Positions 27,941 to 33,618 of a stretch of DNA of 33,618 nucleotides are shown one piece after another. The position numbers were made by a program, and so were the translations under genes. Origin of the DNA: Novosphingobium sp. Chol11 (GTDB lineage Bacteria; Pseudomonadota; Alphaproteobacteria; Sphingomonadales; Sphingomonadaceae); contig NZ_CAMBTS010000025.1 of NCBI RefSeq assembly GCF_945870625.1, positions 1 through 33,618 of the forward strand, given 5' to 3'. Below the pieces are notes generated by a model. The model saw only the letters and a list, made by a program, of their open reading frames with translations. It was not told the DNA's origin and did no database searches. Position 1 is the first letter of the stretch; each line of letters begins with the position of its first letter.

Positions 27941-28138
27941 CTGGATTGTCAGGCCGGTCTGGGCGCGGCATGTGATACCCTGATGGCGCGAGCGATCCAT
28001 TCCTTGCCAGCCCCCCCTTCGGCAGGCTCAGGCGTGCGGGCGATCCCCATGCCCGTTTGAGTCTCGCCAAACCGGGCAGGATCTTGCCTGCCGCGCCCTC
28101 GCTGGATTTGCCCCCCCATCTGGGCTAGGCGCTCTTTC

Positions 28139-29674
28139 ATGACCTCCAACCGCCGCACCTTTGCAATCATCTCGCACCCCGACGCGGGCAAGACCACCTT
28201 GACCGAGAAGCTGCTCTTGCAGGGCGGGGCGATCCATCTGGCGGGCGAGGTCAAGGCGCGCGGGCAGGCGCGGCGGGCGCGGTCTGACTGGATGAAGATC
28301 GAGCAGCAGCGCGGGATTTCGGTCACTTCGTCGGTGATGACCTTCCAGAAAGACGGCGTGGTGTTCAATCTGCTCGATACACCGGGCCACGAAGACTTTT
28401 CGGAAGACACTTACCGCACGCTGACCGCGGTGGATTCCGCGATCATGGTGATCGATGCGGCCAAGGGCATCGAGCCGCAGACACGCAAGCTGTTCGAAGT
28501 GTGCCGGATGCGTTCGGTGCCGATCATCACTTTCGTCAACAAGGTGGACCGCGAAGGGCGCAGCGTTTTCGAAACGCTGGACGAAGTGGCCGATGCGCTG
28601 GCGCTCGATGTATGCCCGATGTCGTGGCCGGTGGGCATGGGCGGGGTGTTCGAAGGGGTGCTCAACTTTGCCGACAACACCATCGCGCGGCCCGAGGGCG
28701 ACAGCCGCGAGTTTCTGGGCAAGCGCGATCCTGTCAGCAGCAACGGCGGCAATCTGCCGCCCGAAGTGGTCGATGAAATCGAGCTCGCGCAGGCAGGCTA
28801 TCCCGAGTTCGATCTTGAGGCCTATCGCCATGGCGACCTGACGCCGGTCTATTTCGGATCGGCGCTCAAAGGGTTTGGGGTGGCCGAGCTGATCGACGCG
28901 ATTGCGCGCTATGCGCCGCCGCCGCGCCCGCAGCCGAGCAATGGGGGCACGATCGAGACTGACTATCCCGAAGTGACCGGCTTTGTGTTCAAGGTTCAGG
29001 CCAATATGGACCCGATGCACCGCGACCGTATCGCGTTCATGCGGATGGTTTCGGGCACGTTCAAGCGGGGGATGAAGCTGGTGCCGTCCGGCCTTGGCAA
29101 GGCGATTGCGGTGCATTCGCCGATTCTGTTTTTCGCGCAGGACCGCGAGATCGCGGATTCAGCGGAAGCAGGGGATATCATCGGCATTCCCAATCACGGC
29201 ACCTTGCGCGTGGGCGATACGCTTTCTGAAAAGAACGAGGTGCGCTTCACCGGCCTGCCCAATTTCGCGCCGGAAATCCTGCGCCGGGTGCAATTGAAAG
29301 ACCCGACCAAGACCAAGCAATTGCGCAAGGCGCTCGATGATCTCTCCGAAGAGGGGGTGATCCAGGTGTTTTATCCCGAGATCGGCGGGCAGTGGATCGT
29401 GGGCGTGGTCGGCCAGTTGCAGCTCGATGTGCTGATCAGCCGGCTGGAGGCCGAGTATAAAGTGGCCGCAGCGCTCGAAATGTCGCCATTTGACACCGCG
29501 CGCTGGATCAAAGGGAGCGATGCGGCGGTCAAGGGCTTTGCCGATTTCAACATGTCGAACCTGGCCAAGGACCGCGACGGCGATCCGGTGTTCATGGCGC
29601 GCTCGTCGTGGGATGTGGGCTATCAGCAAGAGCGCAATCCCGAGCTGGTGTTTTCGGCGACCAAGGAGCGGTGA
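28139..29674 (+). CDS. prfC: Peptide chain release factor 3
   Basis: GTPase that recycles RF1 and RF2 from the ribosome after peptide release. The 511-residue protein, slightly shorter than the E. coli one, has the G1 motif SHPDAGKTTLTEK, the switch region QQRGISVTSSVM, G3 DTPGHEDFSEDTYR and G4 NKVDREGR, followed by EF-Tu-like domain 2 and the RF3-specific C-terminal domain. The ATG at 28139 is at the family start but has no good ribosome binding site. The upstream 200 bp hold short GC-rich inverted repeats and C-runs but no clear promoter. Confidence 0.96.
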   Translation: MTSNRRTFAIISHPDAGKTTLTEKLLLQGGAIHLAGEVKARGQARRARSDWMKIEQQRGISVTSSVMTFQKDGVVFNLLDTPGHEDFSEDTYRTLTAVDSAIMVIDAAKGIEPQTRKLFEVCRMRSVPIITFVNKVDREGRSVFETLDEVADALALDVCPMSWPVGMGGVFEGVLNFADNTIARPEGDSREFLGKRDPVSSNGGNLPPEVVDEIELAQAGYPEFDLEAYRHGDLTPVYFGSALKGFGVAELIDAIARYAPPPRPQPSNGGTIETDYPEVTGFVFKVQANMDPMHRDRIAFMRMVSGTFKRGMKLVPSGLGKAIAVHSPILFFAQDREIADSAEAGDIIGIPNHGTLRVGDTLSEKNEVRFTGLPNFAPEILRRVQLKDPTKTKQLRKALDDLSEEGVIQVFYPEIGGQWIVGVVGQLQLDVLISRLEAEYKVAAALEMSPFDTARWIKGSDAAVKGFADFNMSNLAKDRDGDPVFMARSSWDVGYQQERNPELVFSATKER

Positions 29675-29679
29675 GCGCG

Positions 29680-30331
29680 ATGCGGATCGCAGTGACGGGC
29701 AGCAATGGCAAGCTGGGCAAGGCGGCAGTGGCGGCCTTGCGCAAGGGCGGGCACCGGGTCACGGGCTTTGACATCGCCGCCTCGACCTATGGCGACGACA
29801 CTGTGCGGATGGATGGCGCGGATTTCGGCGCGATTATCGCCGCGCTTTGCGCCGATCGACGAGACGCAACCGCTGCTGCCCAACTGGTCTCATGCGCTGG
29901 CCAAGCTGCTGGGCGAGACGATGGCCGAGCAGTTCGTGCGCTGGCATCCGGCTAGGACCATTATTTCGCTGCGGTTTTCAAACGCCTATGCCGGGGCCGA
30001 TTATGGCGCAGAGCCCGCGATCCAGGCCGATCCCGCCAACCGCAAGTGGAACCTGTGGAGCTATATCGATGCTGAGGATGTAGCGCAGGCTTGCTGCTGC
30101 GCGCTCGAAGCGCCGCTGACGGGCCACGAAGCGTTCATCATCGCAGCGGCAGACAATGTGGCGGGGCAGCCTTCGCGCAATCTGATGGCGGCGCACTTTT
30201 CCGGGGTGCCGCTGGCGGAAACCCTCGTCGGCGAGGCCTCGCTGCTTTCCAGCGCGCGGGCGGGGGAGCGGATCGGGTTCAGTCCAAAATTCTCTTGGCG
30301 CAACCGGGTTCTCAGCGCAGCGAGCGGTTAA
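29680..30331 (+). pseudogene. NAD-dependent epimerase/dehydratase remnant (internal deletion and frameshift)
   Basis: The start reads MRIAVTGSNGKLGKAAVAALRKGG, a Rossmann GxxGxxG-type opening, in frame until about 29850. The second half (PIDETQPLLPNWSHALAKLLGETMAEQF to SPKFSWR) lies in a different frame. Compared with what I know of this short-chain epimerase group, the region between AIIAAL and PIDETQ lacks roughly 60-70 residues, including the conserved AAIPAPG and SSE portions. The catalytic YxxxK is HALAK, so the Tyr is also lost. The gene begins just after prfC with a GTGA/ATG arrangement, so it was probably once co-translated with it. Confidence 0.85.
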
Positions 30332-30383
30332 AACCTGCAAGCCGGTTCTTGCGCGTTGTTCGCTTCTGCGGCAGATAGCGCGT

Positions 30384-31253
30384 ATGAACTTGCTTGGTCC
30401 TACCTCCAACACCCTGATCTCCCAGCGGCTGCGGCTGCATTATGTCGATTGGGGCCATGCGGAAAAGCCGCCGCTGCTGCTCATCCATGGCGGACGCGAT
30501 CATTGCCGCAGCTGGGATTGGACCGCCGAGGCGCTGCGCGACGATTGGCGCATCATCGCGCTCGACCACCGCGGGCATGGCGATAGCGACTGGGCATCGG
30601 ACGGCAATTACCGGACGATGGATATGGTCTACGATGTGGCGCAACTGGTGCACCAGCTCGGCCTTGCGCCGGTGACGATCGTCTCGCACTCTTGGGGCGC
30701 GAATGTGGCGCTGCGCTATGCCGGGCTGTTTCCCGAGGATGTGCGCAAGCTGGTGGCGATCGAGGGCATCTTTCCCACCCCGGAATGGGAGATGCGGATG
30801 AAGGATGTGCCCTTTGCCCGCCGGGTGCGCGACTATATCGGCGAAAAGCGCAAGGCGGCGGGACGTTTGCCGCGCCGCTATCCAACGCTGCAAGATGCCT
30901 ATGCCCGCATGAAGGCGGAAAATCCTTATCTCACCGATGAGCAGGCGCGCCATCTCACCACGCACGGGATCAACCGCAACGAGGACGGATCGTTCACCTG
31001 GAAATTCGATCCCTACGTCCATATCGATCACCCCTATGATATCTCGACCGAGCGCAAGCATGAGCTGTGGGAGGCGATCAATTGCCCGACCCTGCTGCTG
31101 AACGGCGCTGACTCCTGGGCAGGAAGCCCCGAAGAAGACGGCCGCATCAAGCATTTCCGCAATGGCACGGCGATGGAGTTCGCAAATGCGGGCCACTGGC
31201 TGCACCACGACCAGTTCGAGCGGTTCATCGCGGTGCTCCGTGATTTTCTGTGA
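30384..31253 (+). CDS. Alpha/beta hydrolase
   Basis: A 289-residue cytoplasmic alpha/beta-hydrolase fold protein. It has the oxyanion-hole HGGRDH near residue 35, LDHRGHGDSD, the nucleophile elbow SHSWGAN near residue 110, a likely acid in LLLNGADSWAG and the catalytic His in NAGHWLHHDQ near 272. The substrate (ester, epoxide or haloalkane) cannot be assigned. It lies downstream of the epimerase remnant and upstream of the nitrogen-regulated genes, with no evident functional link to either. Confidence 0.88.
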   Translation: MNLLGPTSNTLISQRLRLHYVDWGHAEKPPLLLIHGGRDHCRSWDWTAEALRDDWRIIALDHRGHGDSDWASDGNYRTMDMVYDVAQLVHQLGLAPVTIVSHSWGANVALRYAGLFPEDVRKLVAIEGIFPTPEWEMRMKDVPFARRVRDYIGEKRKAAGRLPRRYPTLQDAYARMKAENPYLTDEQARHLTTHGINRNEDGSFTWKFDPYVHIDHPYDISTERKHELWEAINCPTLLLNGADSWAGSPEEDGRIKHFRNGTAMEFANAGHWLHHDQFERFIAVLRDFL

Positions 31254-31416
31254 GGCGGGCAAAGTATCGGTTCGAACGTTGACCCCCGTCACCAGGATGC
31301 CTCAAAAATAGGCAGGATGGCGCAGGTGCCCAAGAATCGGGCGCGTAAATGCTTCGGTTTCAGACCTTGATGATACCTAAACGGATGAATCCGGCGCATT
31401 ACGGATCTGGTAACAT

Positions 31417-31433
31417 TTGGCACATGATTTGCT
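31417..31433 (+). promoter_or_regulatory. Sigma-54 promoter of glnB-amtB
   Basis: TTGGCAC-N5-TTGCT fits the -24/-12 RpoN consensus, with GG (31419-31420) and GC (31431-31432) exactly ten bases apart. Predicted transcription start is about 45 bp before the PII gene. An imperfect GTGCCC-N7-GGGCGC repeat at 31326-31344 lies about 75 bp upstream and could be an NtrC site, but it matches poorly. Confidence 0.85.
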
Positions 31434-31487
31434 CTGTCATCCTTGCTGGCGGGCCATTCGGCGCGCAGGCCACAAAAGGGGGCATGC

Positions 31488-31826
31488 ATGAAATTCATCA
31501 TTGCCATCATCAAGCCATTCAAGCTCGATGAAGTGCGCGAAGCGCTGTCGAGCCTGGGTGTCGCCGGGATGACGGTTTCGGAAGTGAAGGGCTTCGGTCG
31601 GCAAAAGGGCCAGACCGAAATCTATCGCGGTGCCGAATATTCAACCAACATGCTGCCCAAAGTGAAGATCGAAATCGCGGCGAGCGACGATCTTGCCCCG
31701 CAGATCATCGAAACGATCCAGCAGATCGCCAGCACCGAAGCCATCGGCGATGGCAAGATCTTCGTGCTCGAACTTGCTTCGGCGACACGCATCCGCACTG
31801 GCGAAACCGGGGATACCGCGCTGTGA
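31488..31826 (+). CDS. glnB: PII nitrogen regulatory protein
   Basis: Trimeric signal protein that binds ATP/ADP and 2-oxoglutarate and is uridylylated on Tyr51 by GlnD. The 112-residue protein starts MKFIIAIIKPFKLDEV and carries Y51 in the T-loop (YRGAEYSTNMLP), plus the conserved GDGKIFV C-terminal part. AGGGGG upstream supports the ATG at 31488. Its place directly before amtB behind a sigma-54 promoter argues for a GlnK-type role in gating the ammonium channel; sequence alone does not separate GlnB from GlnK. Confidence 0.96.
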   Translation: MKFIIAIIKPFKLDEVREALSSLGVAGMTVSEVKGFGRQKGQTEIYRGAEYSTNMLPKVKIEIAASDDLAPQIIETIQQIASTEAIGDGKIFVLELASATRIRTGETGDTAL

Positions 31827-31867
31827 CCGGCGCTTGGTCTAACGCATGCCTTAACAGGGGAACTCCT

Positions 31868-33289
31868 ATGATCCGTAAGATGATCGGCGGTCTGGCGGGC
31901 ATCGGCCTGACGCTGGGCACCGCCACGACTGCGTTCGCGCAGGCTGCCATGGTGAAAGCGCCTGATGTCGCGACGCAGGCCACGATGGTCAACAAGGGCG
32001 ATACCACGTGGATGCTGGTATCCTCGGTGCTCGTGCTGATGATGAGCGTGCCCGGCCTCGCGCTGTTTTATGGCGGTCTTGTCCGCACCAAGAACATGCT
32101 TTCCGTGCTCATGCAGGTGTTCATGATCGTGTCGATCACCGGCCTGCTCTGGGCGACGTATGGTTATTCGCTGGCCTTCACCGGCGGCTCGCCGTTCATC
32201 GGCGGTTTCAGCAAAGTGATGATGGCGGGCGTCACCAGCGGAACTTACTCGGCGACGTTCTCTAACAACGTCTATATTCCCGAATTGTCCTACTTCGTGT
32301 TCCAGATGACGTTCGCCATGATCACCCCGGCGCTGTTCATCGGGGCGTTCGCAGAACGGATCAAGTTCACCCCGCTGATGGTATTCACCGTGCTGTGGTC
32401 GACCTTCGCCTATTATCCGATCGCGCACATGGTGTGGTATTGGGCAGGCCCAGACTTCCTCTCCAGCCAGCCGGGCGATTGGGGTTATCTCTACGGCAAG
32501 GGCGCGCTGGACTTTGCAGGCGGCACCGTCGTTCATATCAACGCCGGTATCGCTGGCCTCGTCGGTTGCCTCGTGATCGGTCCGCGTCTTGGCTTCGGCA
32601 AAGAAGCAACCCCGCCGCATTCGCTGGTGATGACCATGATTGGCGCCTCGCTGCTGTGGGTGGGCTGGTTCGGTTTCAACGCGGGTTCGAACCTTGAATC
32701 GAATGGCGTTGCTGCGGTTGCCTTCGTCAACACGATGTTGGCGACCTGCGCTGCGGCAGTCAGCTGGGCGGTGATCGAGCAGATCGTTCACAAGAAGCCT
32801 TCGATGCTCGGTGCAGCGTCTGGCGCGGTGGCTGGTCTGGTGGCCATCACGCCGGCGTCGGGGCTCGGCGCGCCGATGACCTCGATCGTTCTTGGCCTGA
32901 TCGTCTCGCCAATCTGCTACTTCTTCGTCACCACGGTCAAAGCCAAGTTCAAGTACGATGATACGCTAGACGTCTTCGGCATCCACTGCATTGGCGGGAT
33001 CACCGGCGCTCTGGCCACTGCCGTGGTCGCCGCGCCGAACCTGGGCGGGCAGGGCTACTTTGATTACACCGTATTCCCAGCGGTGGCGATCGCTCCCGAG
33101 GCCTACAGCATTTCCGGCCAGCTGATGATCCAGCTTCAGGCGGTCGGCGTGACCCTGGCGTGGTCGGGCATCGTCACCTTTGTGCTCCTGTTCGTTCTCG
33201 ACAAGATCATGGGCCTGCGTCCCAGCGAGGAAGTCGAACGCGAAGGGCTCGACATCAACGAGCACGGTGAGCGCGCTTACAACTACTGA
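31868..33289 (+). CDS. amtB: Ammonium transporter
   Basis: Inner-membrane trimeric ammonium channel of the Amt/Rh family. The 473-residue protein has a cleavable signal peptide (cut near TTAFA), about eleven transmembrane helices, and the two pore histidines, in VVHINAGIAGL and in GIHCIGGITG. The family segments PGLALFYGGLVR and WSTFAYYPIAHMVW are present. AGGGGA precedes the ATG. It lies 41 bp after the PII gene, the usual glnK-amtB pair, so PII probably blocks the pore when nitrogen is plentiful. A strong terminator follows. Confidence 0.97.
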   Translation: MIRKMIGGLAGIGLTLGTATTAFAQAAMVKAPDVATQATMVNKGDTTWMLVSSVLVLMMSVPGLALFYGGLVRTKNMLSVLMQVFMIVSITGLLWATYGYSLAFTGGSPFIGGFSKVMMAGVTSGTYSATFSNNVYIPELSYFVFQMTFAMITPALFIGAFAERIKFTPLMVFTVLWSTFAYYPIAHMVWYWAGPDFLSSQPGDWGYLYGKGALDFAGGTVVHINAGIAGLVGCLVIGPRLGFGKEATPPHSLVMTMIGASLLWVGWFGFNAGSNLESNGVAAVAFVNTMLATCAAAVSWAVIEQIVHKKPSMLGAASGAVAGLVAITPASGLGAPMTSIVLGLIVSPICYFFVTTVKAKFKYDDTLDVFGIHCIGGITGALATAVVAAPNLGGQGYFDYTVFPAVAIAPEAYSISGQLMIQLQAVGVTLAWSGIVTFVLLFVLDKIMGLRPSEEVEREGLDINEHGERAYNY

Positions 33290-33380
33290 TTTCTCCAGCT
33301 TGGCGGGGCTGCAGGGGGCGATCCTCTCCCTCGAACCCCTTCTACCCCGCCAGACCATGTTCCTCCTGCGAACAGACTAA

Positions 33381-33416
33381 GGCCGGAAGCGTGAACGCGC
33401 TTCCGGCCCTTTTTTT
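33381..33416 (+). terminator. Rho-independent terminator of glnB-amtB
   Basis: An 11-bp stem GGCCGGAAGCG (33381-33391) with CGCTTCCGGCC (33398-33408) is followed by a C and seven Ts. It lies about 90 bp after the amtB stop codon. Confidence 0.95.
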
Positions 33417-33432
33417 GTGGCTGGGACCCTGG

Positions 33433-33448
33433 TTAACCTTCCCATAAC
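33433..33448 (+). promoter_or_regulatory. CtrA-like box upstream of the right-edge gene
   Basis: TTAACC-TTCCC-ATAAC resembles the alphaproteobacterial CtrA site TTAA-N7-TTAA, with one mismatch in the second half-site. It lies about 55 bp before the possible start of the next gene. A single imperfect site is weak evidence. Confidence 0.25.
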
Positions 33449-33502
33449 GCCCCTGTGCTAGTTCTGCTCCATTCCCCAGATTGCGCCGGGAAGGTTGATC
33501 GT

Positions 33503-33618
33503 TTGGCATTGTACAAGTCGCGAGAGATGGTGGTTCCGGCAGCGCAGCCAAGCGCCTTGCCCCAGCGCGCGCCTCAAGCTGAAGCGGCTGCCTTGTGCTA
33601 TGCCTTTGAAGATATCGG
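33503..33618 (+). CDS. Partial gene of unknown function, cut by the window end
   Basis: An open frame from a TTG at 33503, preceded by GGGAAGG eight bases upstream, runs without a stop to the end of the window. An alternative in-frame ATG is at 33527. The visible 38 residues (starting ALYKSREMVVPAA after the initiator) are Ala/Pro/Gln-rich and show no domain. Its separation from amtB by a strong terminator, with possible promoter sequence in the gap, fits an independent gene. I cannot assign a family. Confidence 0.5.
   Translation, partial: MALYKSREMVVPAAQPSALPQRAPQAEAAALCYAFEDI

Noticed and set aside
27941..28138. A small RNA or tRNA in the gap before prfC
   Set aside because: Several short GC-rich inverted repeats and C-runs are present, but there is no cloverleaf, no clear promoter and no terminator.
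31280..31291. TGAC-CCCC-GTCA repeat as an NtrC enhancer
   Set aside because: It does not resemble the GCAC-N-GTGC type half-sites of NtrC. It may be chance in GC-rich DNA.

Overview
The window is a GC-rich, gene-dense, mostly core chromosomal segment that looks like a sphingomonad-type alphaproteobacterium (Sphingomonadales). The reasons are an inference from gene content: a three-gene petABC bc1 operon with separate cytochrome b and c1, a MidA/NDUFAF7-type methyltransferase next to lgt, a HisN-type phosphatase near prs, a MetA behind an S-box-like riboswitch, and an AraC regulator of a type common in that order. No phage, transposase, CRISPR array or rRNA was seen. One tRNA (Gly, anticodon UCC) lies at the left edge.

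Layout. 1-5.8 kb, minus strand: tRNA-Gly, apt, then petA-petB-petC (ubiquinol:cytochrome c oxidoreductase) with its own terminator, then lgt and a methyltransferase. 6.0-11.1 kb, plus strand: an acyl-CoA ligase with a 7-bp tandem repeat at its 3' end, glnD and yqgE. 11.1-15.1 kb, minus strand: nadE, then a two-gene cassette (81-aa protein plus zeta-toxin-like P-loop kinase) whose last gene overlaps the start of gltX. 15.2-17.2 kb, plus strand: prs, a 60-aa Cys/His protein and hisN. 17.2-18.0 kb, minus strand: bfd and bfr (iron storage and release) behind a Fur-like palindrome. 18.1-24.6 kb, plus strand: SAM-sensing riboswitch and metA, rpmI-rplT, an AraC regulator gene interrupted by an amber codon, and pheS-pheT. 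24.6-31.3 kb, plus strand: S9 peptidase, aldose-epimerase-like protein, small lipoprotein, prfC, a deleted epimerase pseudogene and an alpha/beta hydrolase. 31.4-33.4 kb: a sigma-54 promoter, glnB/glnK and amtB, closed by a strong terminator. A partial unknown gene runs off the right edge.

Genes that work together: GlnD (7.8 kb) is the enzyme family that uridylylates PII, and the PII gene here (31.5 kb) carries the target Tyr51 and is paired with its membrane partner AmtB, so nitrogen sensing is represented at both ends. Bfd delivers electrons to release iron from Bfr. PheS and PheT form one tRNA synthetase. PetA, PetB and PetC form one respiratory complex.

Most of the window is ordinary. 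The parts most worth checking are the zeta-like cassette fused translationally to gltX, the in-frame amber codon that removes the second DNA-binding helix-turn-helix of the AraC protein, the metA riboswitch together with a MetA whose Glu111 predicts acetyl-CoA use, the bfd operator, the sigma-54 promoter, the heptamer repeat in the ligase gene, and a short ORF with a hairpin abutting its ribosome binding site. I did not find convincing evidence for a wholly new multi-gene system.
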